Shown here: in pieces, positions 8,740-23,355 of the stretch
Layout: every line of letters begins with the position of its first letter
How positions within the stretch are numbered: the first letter of the stretch is position 1
Source of the DNA: Actinopolymorpha cephalotaxi
GTDB lineage: Bacteria > Actinomycetota > Actinomycetes > Propionibacteriales > Actinopolymorphaceae
Length of the DNA: 64,000 nucleotides
Assembly (NCBI RefSeq): GCF_013408535.1
Contig: NZ_JACBZA010000001.1
Span: 3,122,850-3,186,849 of the forward strand
Reading direction: 5' to 3'
Translations under genes and position numbers: made by a program
The notes under the pieces: model-generated
What the model was told of the DNA's origin: nothing
The model's database searches: none
Seen by the model: only the letters and a program-made list of their open reading frames with translations

Positions 8740-8775
8740 GTGAGGGCCGGCACCTGGGCGGGTGCCGGCCCTCAC
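8740..8775 (-). terminator. Strong terminator downstream of the second leuS
   Basis: A perfect 15-bp stem (GTGAGGGCCGGCACC with its complement, 6-nt loop) lies 23 bases beyond the leuS stop. On the minus strand it is followed by CGTTTCTTTCTTC. It should end leuS transcription. Between it and the TPR remnant lies a short GAC microsatellite (about 8673-8707). Confidence 0.85.
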
Positions 8776-8797
8776 CTACGACACGTACGAAGGGAAA

Positions 8798-11311
<2,514 letters not shown>

Positions 11312-11361
11312 CGTTCCTGACTCCGAGGGAGGACTGAGGTGGACGCTCCGACAAAAGAAGA

Positions 11362-11383
11362 AACCCCTCGCACAGGAGGGGTT
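11362..11383 (-). terminator. Attenuator terminator of the complete leuS
   Basis: An 8-bp stem, AACCCCTC with GAGGGGTT around a 6-nt loop, is followed on the minus strand by TTTCTTCTTTT. It sits between the leader peptide and the leuS ATG and is nearly identical in sequence and spacing to the attenuator at 7519-7539. Confidence 0.88.
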
Positions 11384-11420
11384 GCCACGCCGACGCGGTG
11401 CTCGAAGCACCCGCTGATGG

Positions 11421-11456
11421 TCAGCGCGGCTCGATAAGGAGCAGAGCCGTCCGCAT
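11421..11456 (-). CDS. Leucine attenuator leader peptide (11 aa)
   Basis: The minus strand encodes [11 protein letters not shown] and TGA. Three consecutive Leu codons (CTG, CTC, CTT) occupy the same positions as in the leader at 7575-7610. The following DNA (CCGCGCTGACC, CAGCGGGTGC, GCACCGCGTCGGCG, then the terminator) is closely similar between the two leaders. This arrangement indicates transcription attenuation in response to charged tRNA-Leu. Confidence 0.85.
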   Translation of the reverse strand: MRTALLLIEPR

Positions 11457-11463
11457 GCGGCCC

Positions 11464-11469
11464 AGGGTA
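11464..11469 (-). promoter_or_regulatory. Probable -10 box of the second leuS leader
   Basis: TACCCT on the minus strand ends seven bases before the leader ATG, matching the leaderless arrangement of the first leuS leader. Confidence 0.5.
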
Positions 11470-11560
11470 GCGCACCGGCTACTTCGGACGGCCCGCGGAC
11501 AGCGGGCCCGCGCCGTCCCGGCCCGGCGGCCGCGGGGGCGGACGTGAAAGGCTTCCGCCC

Positions 11561-13339
11561 ATGAGTCCGCGAAGCCGAGGACGCCGAGGCGACCGCCGCC
11601 GCCCCTCCGACACCCGCCGAGCCCGCCGCCGCGAGGACGGCCGGGCCGGCCGCCCCACCGGCCCGCACACGCCGGGACCCGGATCCGACGCGGGCCTCGG
11701 TCAGGTCGGTGGCCCGGGCACCGGAACCCCCGGCGGTCCGGACGACGGGCCCACGGGCCACCCGGCCGCCGAGTTCGCCGCCGACGTTCTGGCCGCCACC
11801 CCACAGTTGACGGCGCTCACCTCGCCGCTGCAGGCGGAGGGATTCGTCTCCAGCGTGATCGGCACCTGGTGGCAGCTTCCCTCCCAGGCCTTCGGGCCGA
11901 CGCTGGTCGCCGAGGCCCGCCGCGCCGACGACGCCGGAGCGGTGGCGTTGCTGTACGGCCTCGCCGCCCTGGCCGAACCCCAGGTGGCCGCACATGCCCG
12001 GGCCGCGATCGACGGGCTCGGGGCCGGCGACCTCGACGGCGGTACGCCGGAATGGGCCGAGAGACTGGGCTCCGCCAGGGTCGAGCGGTGCCTCGCCGTC
12101 AGCGAGGACCTCGGCGACAACACGCAGTACATCCTGGTGTGCGCCTATCCGAACGAGGAGCCGCACGCGCTCGTGGTGCTGGTGGACCACAACCTCGGCG
12201 GCATCGCCAAGGACGTGTGGGCGACCGACAAGGCCGCCGACCTGGAGTCGCAGGCGCGGGCCACCGTCGCCGCCGACCCCGACCTGACATTGACCGAGGT
12301 CGACCCGGCGGACGCGAAGATCAGGCTGGGCGAGGCGTTCGCGGCCACCGACGAGGCCACCGACCCGCCGCTCGGTGAGTCGTTCCGCGACCTGCGCGCC
12401 GCCCTCCTGGCCCGGCTGCGCACGCTGCCCGACGGCGGTTCCGTCCCCGAGCCCGCGCCGTGGCCGGAGGCCCGCCGGGCCGAACTCGTCGACGACTTCG
12501 CCGCCTCACCGGAGGTCGCGGAGCTCGGCGCCACCGACGTCGACGCTGCCCGTGCGTTCGCCAAGGAACTCGTGGACTTCGGCTGCGAGTACGACCGCGG
12601 GCAGCCGCTGCGGGTCAGCCCGGTCAAGCTGGAGGGCTACCTGCTCGGCTGGCTTCCGCGTACCGGCCTGCTCGACCGCAGGTACGTCGACGCCGTGCCG
12701 GAGGTGCTGGCGGCCTGGGTGCGGTACGCCGGGCGGCGCAACGACCTCTCCGCCTCGTCGGTCGAGGGGGTGCTCGCCGCCGTGCGGGCGTTCGCGCCGA
12801 GGTTCGCCGAGACCTACGACGACCAGTCGGCGTGGGGTCCCGCGAGGATCGCGGTGGAGTCGCTGCTGGCCGACCTCGACCCCGACCAGGACAACGCCGA
12901 CGAGGTTTTCGAACGCCGGATGTTCGCGCTCGACCGGGTGCCCGCGCCGGGGTTCGACGTCACCGACGACGACGCCGTGGCCACGCTGGTGGCCGACGAC
13001 CTCCGCGGCGGCTCGGAGGATTCGGAGGACTCCGAGGATTCGGAGGACGAGGACTCCGAGGACGCGTCGGAGGGGGCGGAGCCGTCGGACCGGGAGATCG
13101 CATCCCGTACGGCGGTCGTACGGCACCTGTGGTTCGACGACCCACCGGAGGTGTGGGCGACCGCGCGGCAACTGCTCGACGCGGGGTACGCCCGGGCCGA
13201 CGTACTCGCGGCGCTGGCGTACGCGCTGGCCGACGCCACTCCCGAAGGAGACGCGAAGGGCGCGGATGCAGTACGACTGCGCGAGGCGCTGGACGCACTG
13301 CCCGGCTCGTGGAAACCCGGCGCGCCACCGCGACCCTGA
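11561..13339 (+). CDS. Uncharacterised actinobacterial protein with an acidic serine tract
   Basis: I do not recognise a characterised family for this 592-residue protein. The first 65 residues are Arg/Gly/Pro-rich and disordered. The main part is alpha-helical and rich in Ala, Asp and Glu, with conserved-looking segments such as [44 protein letters not shown] and [17 protein letters not shown]. Near residue 488 a run of Ser-Glu-Asp triplets breaks the fold, encoded by imperfect GAGGATTCG/GAGGACTCC repeats. No membrane segment or signal peptide is visible. It is transcribed divergently from the leuS leader. The actual start could be downstream of the Arg-rich N terminus. Confidence 0.75.
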   Translation: MSPRSRGRRGDRRRPSDTRRARRREDGRAGRPTGPHTPGPGSDAGLGQVGGPGTGTPGGPDDGPTGHPAAEFAADVLAATPQLTALTSPLQAEGFVSSVIGTWWQLPSQAFGPTLVAEARRADDAGAVALLYGLAALAEPQVAAHARAAIDGLGAGDLDGGTPEWAERLGSARVERCLAVSEDLGDNTQYILVCAYPNEEPHALVVLVDHNLGGIAKDVWATDKAADLESQARATVAADPDLTLTEVDPADAKIRLGEAFAATDEATDPPLGESFRDLRAALLARLRTLPDGGSVPEPAPWPEARRAELVDDFAASPEVAELGATDVDAARAFAKELVDFGCEYDRGQPLRVSPVKLEGYLLGWLPRTGLLDRRYVDAVPEVLAAWVRYAGRRNDLSASSVEGVLAAVRAFAPRFAETYDDQSAWGPARIAVESLLADLDPDQDNADEVFERRMFALDRVPAPGFDVTDDDAVATLVADDLRGGSEDSEDSEDSEDEDSEDASEGAEPSDREIASRTAVVRHLWFDDPPEVWATARQLLDAGYARADVLAALAYALADATPEGDAKGADAVRLREALDALPGSWKPGAPPRP

Positions 13340-13422
13340 TCAGCCCTACGAGCTGTGGACGAACTCCGCGAACCACGCTGTTGTCCGGCCATCATTGGAC
13401 CGCATGACCCCATGGAGGCACG

Positions 13423-13974
13423 ATGAGTTCCGTGACGCAGCTCCCCTTCGGCCGGCCGCTCACCTGCGCCGATCTGGACCGGATGCCCGATGACGGGCAC
13501 CGGTACGAACTCATCGACGGCGTGCTCGTCGTGAGTCCGGCCCCTTGGCCACTGCACCAGCGCGCCGTCAGCCGGCTGACCGCCCTCCTGCTGGCGAACT
13601 GCCCGACCGGCCTCGAGGTGCTCGCCGGTCCGGTGGACGTACGCCTGGCCGAGGACACGCTCGTCCAGCCGGACCTGATCGTCGCCCGCCCGGACGATCT
13701 CACCGACCGTGGCCTGCTCGGTCCTCCCCTGCTGGCCGTCGAGGTGCTCTCCCCCGGCAACCGCGGCGTCGACCTCGTGTCCAAGCGGGCCCGTTACGAG
13801 AGCGCGGGCTGCCCGTCGTACTGGATCATCGACCCCGATCTGCCCTCACTGCTTCCACTTGAACTCGGCCCCGACGGCTACCTCGACACCGCGCCGGTGA
13901 CCGGGGGCGAGGCGTTCGCGGCGACCGCACCGTTCGCGGTCACGGTCCGCCCGGCGGAGCTGGTCGCCGGCTGA
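13423..13974 (+). CDS. Uma2 family (DUF820) endonuclease-fold protein
   Basis: The 183-residue protein belongs to the Uma2 restriction-endonuclease-like fold. The N terminus has MPDDGHRYELIDGVLVVSPAP, the core has QPDLIVARPDD and LLAVEVLSPGN, and these are followed by SKRARYESAGCPSYWIIDPD. The Asp, Glu and Lys in the latter segments correspond to the PD-(D/E)xK-type active site. Biological roles of the family are largely unknown, and copies are numerous in some actinobacteria and cyanobacteria. It precedes the SNF2-SWIM operon by 76 bases on the same strand, so read-through is possible. Confidence 0.88.
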   Translation: MSSVTQLPFGRPLTCADLDRMPDDGHRYELIDGVLVVSPAPWPLHQRAVSRLTALLLANCPTGLEVLAGPVDVRLAEDTLVQPDLIVARPDDLTDRGLLGPPLLAVEVLSPGNRGVDLVSKRARYESAGCPSYWIIDPDLPSLLPLELGPDGYLDTAPVTGGEAFAATAPFAVTVRPAELVAG

Positions 13975-14050
13975 GCGGCGGCGCCGGGAGCGGGCCGTCG
14001 ATCGGTGTCGGCCGCCGGTGGTGTCGGCGGCGGGCGCTAGCCTTCGCGAG

Positions 14051-17055
<3,005 letters not shown>

Positions 17056-17059
<4 letters not shown>

Positions 17060-18054
17060 GCCCGGGCGGCTCAGGCGGCCCCCGCGGCACCGGTGGGCAG
17101 GGTGGCAGTCGTACCTCCGGCGACTGGTGGTCCGACGAGCCGGCCGGTGGTGGGCACCGGCCGCCCGCGGCCACGGGCGCCGGCAGCCGACGGCCGTTCG
17201 GGCTGACCTGGTGGGGGCGGGCGTGGGTGGACGCCCTCGAACACCGTGCCGCCCTCGACCCGGGCCGGCTCGCCCGCGGTCGCTCGTACGCCCGTCGCGG
17301 CGCCGTCGGCCGGGTCCAGCTCACCGCCGGGCTGGTGATGGCGCCGGTGCAGGGCAGCCGTCCGGATCCCTACACCGTGACCATCCGGGTGCCGACGTTC
17401 CGCCGGGTCGAGTGGGAGCGCGTGCTCGACGTGATCGGCACCCAGATCGGCCGCACCGCCGCGCTGCTGGACGGCGAGCTGCCCCCGGAGGTGGTCGAGG
17501 ACGTCGGCGCGGCCGGGCTGAGCCTGCTGCCCGGCCCCGGTGAGATCCGGCCGGCCTGTTCCTGCCCCGACTGGGGCGAGCCGTGCAAACACGCGGCCGC
17601 CGTGTGCTACCTCGTCGCCGACCTGCTCGACGCCGATCCGTTCACCGCGCTGCGGCTGCGCGGGCGCACCAGGGACGACGTGCTCGCCGCGCTGCGTACC
17701 CGCCGCACGGCCGGACTGGCCGGCGCCGATTCCTCCACGCCCGTACGCCATGCGCGGGTGGTGGACGACGGGACGGTGCCGGCGCGTTCGGCGTACGCCG
17801 ACCCGGGAGGCGAACGCCCCGAGGCACCGGTCCCGCCGCTCCCGCCGGACCGGCCCGGCCACCCGGTGCCACTCGCCCAGGAGCCACCGCGGGGATCCGG
17901 AATCGACCCCGGCGCCCTGTCGGAGCTGGCGGCCGCCGCGGCCCGGCGGGCATGGCAGCTCGCCACCGCCGACGTCGGGACCGCATCCGACGAGGCCGCA
18001 TCCGACGAGGAAGTAGCACCCGAGGACGAGCCGGACCAGGACGAGCTGACCTAG
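17056..18054 (+). CDS. SWIM zinc-finger protein
   Basis: The 332-residue protein carries a SWIM motif, CSCPDWGEPCKHAAAVCY (CxCxnCxH), at about residues 168-180, a zinc-binding module that contacts DNA or proteins. The region before it (LTWWGRAWVDALE, ARGRSYARRGAVGRVQL) is typical of bacterial SWIM proteins encoded beside SNF2 ATPases. The C-terminal third is Pro/Ala/Asp-rich and probably disordered. Coupling to the SNF2 gene by a GTGA overlap implies a joint function, which has not been established for this family as far as I know. Its 3' end overlaps the convergent MarR gene by four bases. Confidence 0.9.
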
Positions 18055-18656
18055 GACCTGCCGTGGCCCGGACGGTCGGCACAGCCGTCGTCCTCGGCCA
18101 GCCGGCCCAGCAGCCGCAGCAGATCGGTGCGCTCGCCGGCGTTCAGGCGTTCGACCAACGCGACCATCGCGTCGCGACGGCTGCGCCGGATGCGGTCCAG
18201 CATGCGCCCGCCCGCCGGCGTGAGGCCCACCAGAGTCGCCCGGCGGTCGGCGGGGTCCGGCTTCCTCGCCACCAGACCGGCGCCCTCCAGGTCGTCCACG
18301 ACCGACGTCGCCGAGCGGGGCACGATGCCCAACTGGTTGGCGAGTTCGCTGATCCGCAACGGGTTCTCGGCATGGCTCAGGGTCCGCAGCACCCGCATCT
18401 GTCCCTGGGTCACCTCGACGCCGAGCGCCTCCAGCGACCCGCGGCCGGCCCGGCGCTGGCGGCGTACCAACCCGTCGAGCAGCGCGGCGATCTGCTCGGC
18501 GGTGTCGTCGGTCGGGCGGTCGTCCGCCGGACCGTCGTCCGCCGGACCGCTGTCCGTCGTCGGGCGGTCGTCCGCCGGACCGACTTCCGTCGTCGGGCGG
18601 TCGTCCGCCGGACCGCTGTCCGTCGGGTCGGCCGGTGGGCTGTCCGGTGCGTGCAC
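18051..18656 (-). CDS. MarR family transcriptional regulator with a repetitive acidic N terminus
   Basis: The winged-helix MarR domain spans about residues 52-190 (GQMRVLRTLSHAENPLRISELANQL, SATSVVDDLEGAGLV, DRRATLVGLTPAGG). The first 50 residues are a low-complexity tail with repeated GPADDRPTT units encoded by a 22-nt DNA repeat. The GTG start lies seven bases after TAGGCT, a leaderless arrangement. It is divergent from an ABC exporter, with a palindromic candidate operator between them, so it probably represses itself and the exporter and is released by a small molecule. The ligand is unknown. Confidence 0.9.
   Translation of the reverse strand: MHAPDSPPADPTDSGPADDRPTTEVGPADDRPTTDSGPADDGPADDRPTDDTAEQIAALLDGLVRRQRRAGRGSLEALGVEVTQGQMRVLRTLSHAENPLRISELANQLGIVPRSATSVVDDLEGAGLVARKPDPADRRATLVGLTPAGGRMLDRIRRSRRDAMVALVERLNAGERTDLLRLLGRLAEDDGCADRPGHGRS
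18513..18615. repeat. Three 22-nt direct repeats inside the MarR gene
   Basis: Copies at 18513-18534, 18561-18582 and 18594-18615 share CGGTCGTCCGCCGGACCG, and a shorter copy follows the first at 18535-18549. They encode the repeated Ala-Asp-Asp-Arg-Pro units of the protein tail. Spacing in multiples of three keeps the frame, so the number of units can change without breaking the gene. Confidence 0.8.
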
Positions 18657-18700
18657 AGTCGTCAGCCTATGGGGTCGTCGGCAGTGACGGTCGTCATCTT

Positions 18701-18729
18701 GTGAGATTACCTCATAGTGAGTTAACCTC
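18701..18729. promoter_or_regulatory. Candidate MarR operator between marR and the ABC exporter
   Basis: TTACCTCA-TAG-TGAGTTAA (18707-18725) is a near-perfect inverted repeat with one mismatch. The same region is also a direct repeat, GTGAGATTACCTC and GTGAGTTAACCTC, 16 nt apart. It is AT-rich against the local background and lies in the divergent promoter region. Confidence 0.7.
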
Positions 18730-18737
18730 CCTAAATC

Positions 18738-18863
18738 TGGTCCCGGGCAAGATCCCGGACCAGATCCCGAACCCCGGATCCGAACCCGGATCCGATCCCC
18801 GGACCTGAACCCGGTTCCGAACCCCAGACCCGAACCAGGTCCCCACCCGACTCCCCACCCGAA
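18738..18863. repeat. Degenerate repeat leader upstream of the ABC exporter
   Basis: The leader repeats variants of CCGGATCCGAACC (also CCCGAACC and CCTGAACCCGG) about every 10-14 bases until the ribosome-binding site GAAGGG. No frame across it looks like a gene. It may be a structured or slippage-prone 5' untranslated region. Confidence 0.6.
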
Positions 18864-18871
18864 GGGTTTCT

Positions 18872-20779
18872 ATGTCGATGAACCGAGGCGGCGGTGGCGC
18901 CGCCATGCGGTCCTTCATGAAGGACACCTCAGTACGCGGGCACAAGCTCGCCCCCCGCACGATCCGCCGCATCCTCGCCTTCGGCCGCCCCTACCGCGGC
19001 CTGCTGACGATCTTCCTGCTCCTCGTGGCCGTCGACGCGACCGTCGGCGCCGTCACTCCCCTGCTCTTCCGCGGGATCATCGACGACGGCATCACCCCCG
19101 GCCGTACCGACGTCGTGGTGTCCCTCGCCGGAATCGTCGCGCTCCTCGCCCTGCTGTCCGCGGCGGCCACCCTGGCCCAGCGGTGGTTCTCCGCCCGGAT
19201 CGGCGAGGGCCTCGTCTTCGACCTGCGCACCGCGGTGTTCGACCACGTGCAGGGCATGCCGGTCGCCTTCTTCAGCCGTACGCAGACCGGCGCGCTCATC
19301 CAGCGGCTCAACGGCGACGTACTCGGCGCCCAGCAGGCGTTCACCTCCACGCTGTCCAACGTGGTGAGCAACCTGCTCAGCGTGGTGCTCGTCCTCGCCG
19401 CGATGCTGGCGATGTCGTGGCAGATCACCCTGCTGGCGTTGGTGCTGCTGCCGCTGTTCGTCCTACCCGCCCGGATGATGGCCCCCAGGCTGCGCGCGGC
19501 GACCGCCGAGAGCTACCGGCTCAACGCCACCATGGCTCAGACAATGACCGAGCGGTTCAACGTCGCGGGCGCCATGCTGGCCAAGCTGTTCGGCCGGCCG
19601 CAGGACTCCTCCCGCGACTTCGCCGGCAAGGCCGCGAGAGTCCGCGACATCGGGGTCACCACCGCGACGTACGCCGGGATCTTCCGGGTCTCGCTCACTC
19701 TCGTCGCCGCGCTCGCGGTGGCGCTCGTCTACGGACTGGGCGGCGTCTTCGCCGTCGAGGGCGCGCTCGGCATCGGCACCGTGGTCGCGCTCACCGCCTA
19801 CCTCACCCGGCTGTACGGGCCGCTCACCTCGCTGTCGAACCTCCAGGTCGACGTGATGACGACGCTGGTCAGCTTCGAGCGGGTGCTGGAGGTGCTCGAC
19901 CTGCCGCCGATGGTCGCCGACCGCGCGGACGCGGTGGACCTGCCGGCGAACGTCGAACCCAGGCTGGAGTTCGATCGCGTGTCGTTCCGCTATCCCTCCG
20001 CGGCCGAGGTGTCCCTCGCGTCCCTGGAGTCGGTGGCCACGCTGTCCCGGCAGGTCGGCGAGGAGGTGCTGCGGGACGTGAACGTCGAGGTCGCGCCGGG
20101 CCGGATGGTCGCCGTGGTCGGCCCGTCCGGTGCCGGTAAGACGACGCTGGCCTCGCTGGTGTCCCGGCTGTACGACGTGACCAGCGGCACCATCCGCGTC
20201 GGCGGCCACGACGTCCGCTCGGTCACCCAGCGGTCACTGCGATCGGTGATCGGCGTGGTCACCCAGGACTCGCACATGTACCACGACACCATCCGTGCCA
20301 ACCTGCTGCTGGCCCGCCCGGACGCCGCCGACGCCGACCTGTGGGCGGCACTGGACGCGGCCCGGATCGGTCCCCTGGTGGCCGGTCTGCCCGACGGGCT
20401 GGAGACCGTTGTCGGTGACCGCGGCTACCGCCTGTCCGGCGGCGAACGCCAGCGGCTCGCCATCGCCCGGCTGCTGCTGAAGGCCCCGTCGATCGTCATC
20501 CTGGACGAGGCCACCGCACACCTGGACTCCGAGTCCGAGGCGGCGGTGCAGGCCGCGCTGGCCACCGCGCTGACCGGGCGTACGTCCCTGGTGATCGCGC
20601 ACCGGCTGTCCACGGTCCGCGACGCCGACGAGATCCTGGTCCTGGACGAGGGCCGGGTACGCGAACGCGGCACGCACGAGCAGCTGCTCGCCGCCGGCGG
20701 GCTCTACGCCGAGCTGTACCGCACGCAGTTCGCGCGTCAGGACGGCGAGGACGAACTCGCCGCAGTGCCCACGCCATAA
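18872..20779 (+). CDS. ABC-type exporter, membrane and ATPase domains fused
   Basis: The 635-residue half-transporter should work as a homodimer that exports lipids, peptides or drugs. Six transmembrane helices span about residues 45-330. The nucleotide-binding domain has GPSGAGKTTLASL (Walker A), VTQDSHMYHDTIRANLLLA (Q-loop region), LSGGERQRLAIARLL (signature), SIVILDEATAHLD (Walker B) and IAHRLSTV (switch His). Between the first ATPase strand and Walker A there is a 20-25-residue insertion (SAAEVSLASLESV and following) compared with the standard domain. The gene is divergent from marR and probably controlled by it. The ATG at 18872 has a GAAGGG box. Confidence 0.92.
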   Translation: MSMNRGGGGAAMRSFMKDTSVRGHKLAPRTIRRILAFGRPYRGLLTIFLLLVAVDATVGAVTPLLFRGIIDDGITPGRTDVVVSLAGIVALLALLSAAATLAQRWFSARIGEGLVFDLRTAVFDHVQGMPVAFFSRTQTGALIQRLNGDVLGAQQAFTSTLSNVVSNLLSVVLVLAAMLAMSWQITLLALVLLPLFVLPARMMAPRLRAATAESYRLNATMAQTMTERFNVAGAMLAKLFGRPQDSSRDFAGKAARVRDIGVTTATYAGIFRVSLTLVAALAVALVYGLGGVFAVEGALGIGTVVALTAYLTRLYGPLTSLSNLQVDVMTTLVSFERVLEVLDLPPMVADRADAVDLPANVEPRLEFDRVSFRYPSAAEVSLASLESVATLSRQVGEEVLRDVNVEVAPGRMVAVVGPSGAGKTTLASLVSRLYDVTSGTIRVGGHDVRSVTQRSLRSVIGVVTQDSHMYHDTIRANLLLARPDAADADLWAALDAARIGPLVAGLPDGLETVVGDRGYRLSGGERQRLAIARLLLKAPSIVILDEATAHLDSESEAAVQAALATALTGRTSLVIAHRLSTVRDADEILVLDEGRVRERGTHEQLLAAGGLYAELYRTQFARQDGEDELAAVPTP

Positions 20780-20796
20780 GCACTGTCCAGGCGGGC

Positions 20797-23304
20797 TTAC
20801 CGCAGGCGGAACTTCGCGGTGAACGACTTTCCCCTTGCGGCGTCGACGTCGACCGCGAGTTTGATGGTCGGACTCAGCTGGGTCACCGTGATCCGGGGAT
20901 CACCGGAGACGAGGGACAGCGCCGCCCGGTCGATCTCGATGTCGATCGTTCCCGCGTTCTCCCTCGTCGGGTCGTTCACCGCGATCTCGAAGGTGTCGCC
21001 GGCCACCTCCCGCGTCATCACCGACGCCCGCCGGTTACTGGTGACGTCGCCCGCCCCGGTGGCCGCGTCGGTCCAGAAGTTGTAGCCGGTGACTCCGAGG
21101 GTGTTCTCGCGGACGGCGTGCACTGCGTCCGTGTTGGCGAGCACCGCGATGTCCGGCCTCCTGGCGTAGTCACGGGTCTGCGCCGGAGTGCGGTTCGGCA
21201 ACAGCACATAGCTGTAGGAGGCGGCGGCGGGATCGACGCCGTGGTCCATGGTGAGCGTCATGAAGTGGTTGGTGTACGCCGGCCCGCCGGTTCCGTTGGC
21301 GGACAGGTCGGACCAGCGGCCGGTGCGGGTGTCCCGCAGGGCGTCCACCGTGGCGCCGCCAGGGAAGTAGTAGCCGATGGAGTCGCGAACGTCACTGCCG
21401 GGGTTGGCGCCGAGGTTGATCCAGGAGACATCGGCGAGCTCGCGCGACCAGCCGGGCTCGCTCGGCTCGGCCACACCGTCCACGACCAGCCGATTGGTGC
21501 CGTCCGCGTTCAGCTTGCGGTTCTCCACGACCGTCTCAACTCGGCGGCCGGCCGGCGAGGTCGTCCTGATGTCCGAGCCCAGAGCGACAACCTCGTCGTC
21601 GAACATGAACCACGACTTCCGCGCGCTCAGTGAACCGCCGAGCACGCCCCCGACCGGGCGCAGGTGCATGCCGGAGGCGCCGTAGTCGCCGAGAACACTC
21701 CCTCCCGACCAGGAGTTGGCCGGCACTCCCTCGCCGTCACCGTTCTGCACGTTGCCCTCGGGGTTGCCGCGGAAGCGGGGCCGTACCTCCGTGGTGGTTC
21801 CGGGCAGCCGCGTCATGTCGACGGTCGGCCAGAAGTTCCCGGCGAACTGCCCGAGGTCGTCGTTGTAGAGGTAGGTCATCCCGTCGCCGGTGTACCAGGC
21901 CTTGGCGTTCTCGTTGTTCATCTGCTCGTAGTTCAGCACCCGCTTGGAACTCTTCGCGATCGCGAACGCGAAACCCCTTGCACGGTGGACGGTCCGGTCC
22001 ATGCTGTTGTACGCGAAGTGGCCGACCGGCTCCGGCCGTGGCGTGATCGCCGGATCGGCCATGATCTCCTTCACGGTGGTCACCACGAAGAGGGTTGCCC
22101 GGGAATTGCCGGCGGCGTAGAAGTTCCGGTAGGTGTCCGCACCCACCCAGGACTTGATCATCGCCTTGAACCGCGCGGCGTGCTCGGGTGGTGCGACGGT
22201 CGCGATCGTGGCGATGTTGGCGATGACGGCGTGCCCGGCGTCGTGGTCCTGTTCGATGTTCCGCCCGATCGCACGGCCGCGCACCATGTCCATCCCGGCG
22301 CCCTTGTAGATAAGGGGTTCGTAGCCGTTGTAGATGGTGGCGTAGAACTTCCCGGCATCCTGCGCGGAGATGTCCCACGGTGATCCGCTGAGCAGGTAGA
22401 CGATGTTCGACAGGCTGTTGAGGTGCTCCTTGCCGTACGACAGGTTGTACGGCACCGCTACGTGGTCGATGTAGGAGCCGTCCTCGTAGAAGCCGACGCC
22501 GCTGGTCGCGTAGTCCAGCAACGGCGGGATCAGGTTTCGCACGTTCGCGACGCGTTCGCCGCTCTTCTGCAGGACCCCGCTCACGAGCTGGTGAACGAGG
22601 ATGTCGGTGGCGTTGGCTCCTCGCCAGTTCCCGATGTCGGACGGAACGAAGTGGTCCAGAGCCGCGGTGTAGTTGTGGAGCTGCGCCGGACTCAGCTGGT
22701 CGTACAGCATCACCGTGATGTCCTTGAGCCGGTTGGGAGCACCGATGTACCACTCCCACCAGTTGCCCCGCGCCACGGTCGTGTCGTTGTACCAGTGGGT
22801 GTTCACCCAGTCCAGGGCGGTGATGATGTCGTCGCGCAGGCGTACGTCGCCGTGCAGCGGCGAGCCCGCCGTGGACAAGGCCAGCGTCATCGCACGGAGC
22901 CGGATGTACGTCGCGTCGATCGCGTAGCCGTTCGCGCTGACGTCGGCGAGGTCGCTCCAGACGTAGGTGTCCGGAGTCGTGTCCATCGACTCCCAGAAGC
23001 CCCGCCCCGCTTCGGTGAGGGCGGTGATCCGGCGCGCGACGTCCGGGTCCTGCACGTTCAGGCCGGGCCCGCCGTCCAGGGAGTCCTTCCAGCGCTGACG
23101 AAGCGTGTCGAAGGAGTCGGCGGATTCGAACGAGCCCGAGGAGGGGGACGAGCCGTCGCCGGAGCCGGACGATCCGGCGCCGTGGCCGGACGACCCGGAC
23201 GGCCTGTCGCCGTCGCCGGGCGCGTCAGGAGGAACACCCAACCCCAGCAGGGAAAGCAACAGAGCCACCACCATCAGTCCGTAACGTGGAGCGTTATGCC
23301 TCAT
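20797..23304 (-). CDS. Secreted polysaccharide lyase family 8 (hyaluronate/chondroitin/xanthan lyase-like)
   Basis: The 835-residue protein begins with a Sec signal peptide (RYGLMVVALLLSLLGLG), then a Gly/Ser-rich linker to about residue 60. The alpha/alpha-toroid domain carries GNWWEWYIGAPNRLKD and ANATDILVHQLVSGVL (with the catalytic Asn), DGSYIDHVAVPYNLSYGKEH (catalytic His and Tyr) and later MDMVRGRAIGRNIEQ (Arg). Beta-sandwich domains follow (GMHLRPVGGVLGG, SWFMFDDEVVALGSDI). PL8 enzymes cleave uronic-acid-containing polymers by beta-elimination. The exact substrate cannot be told. It is convergent with the ABC exporter and stands alone, with no neighbouring sugar transporter. Confidence 0.9.
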   Translation of the reverse strand: MRHNAPRYGLMVVALLLSLLGLGVPPDAPGDGDRPSGSSGHGAGSSGSGDGSSPSSGSFESADSFDTLRQRWKDSLDGGPGLNVQDPDVARRITALTEAGRGFWESMDTTPDTYVWSDLADVSANGYAIDATYIRLRAMTLALSTAGSPLHGDVRLRDDIITALDWVNTHWYNDTTVARGNWWEWYIGAPNRLKDITVMLYDQLSPAQLHNYTAALDHFVPSDIGNWRGANATDILVHQLVSGVLQKSGERVANVRNLIPPLLDYATSGVGFYEDGSYIDHVAVPYNLSYGKEHLNSLSNIVYLLSGSPWDISAQDAGKFYATIYNGYEPLIYKGAGMDMVRGRAIGRNIEQDHDAGHAVIANIATIATVAPPEHAARFKAMIKSWVGADTYRNFYAAGNSRATLFVVTTVKEIMADPAITPRPEPVGHFAYNSMDRTVHRARGFAFAIAKSSKRVLNYEQMNNENAKAWYTGDGMTYLYNDDLGQFAGNFWPTVDMTRLPGTTTEVRPRFRGNPEGNVQNGDGEGVPANSWSGGSVLGDYGASGMHLRPVGGVLGGSLSARKSWFMFDDEVVALGSDIRTTSPAGRRVETVVENRKLNADGTNRLVVDGVAEPSEPGWSRELADVSWINLGANPGSDVRDSIGYYFPGGATVDALRDTRTGRWSDLSANGTGGPAYTNHFMTLTMDHGVDPAAASYSYVLLPNRTPAQTRDYARRPDIAVLANTDAVHAVRENTLGVTGYNFWTDAATGAGDVTSNRRASVMTREVAGDTFEIAVNDPTRENAGTIDIEIDRAALSLVSGDPRITVTQLSPTIKLAVDVDAARGKSFTAKFRLR

Positions 23305-23355
23305 GGCGCCCTCCCGTGACGGCCGCGGAGCGGTGGGACGGGACGAGGACAGACT

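Noticed and set aside
11351-11469. A T-box riboswitch upstream of leuS
   Set aside because: No T-box sequence or specifier stem was found. The Leu-codon leader peptide and terminator explain the region better.
11312-12190. A longer leuS protein starting far upstream of 11311
   Set aside because: The extension would run through the terminator, the leader peptide and the opposite-strand gene, and has no homology to LeuRS.
20797-23304. Long plus-strand frames antisense to the PL8 gene
   Set aside because: They are mirror frames of a clear lyase gene with signal peptide and catalytic motifs, and encode no recognisable protein.
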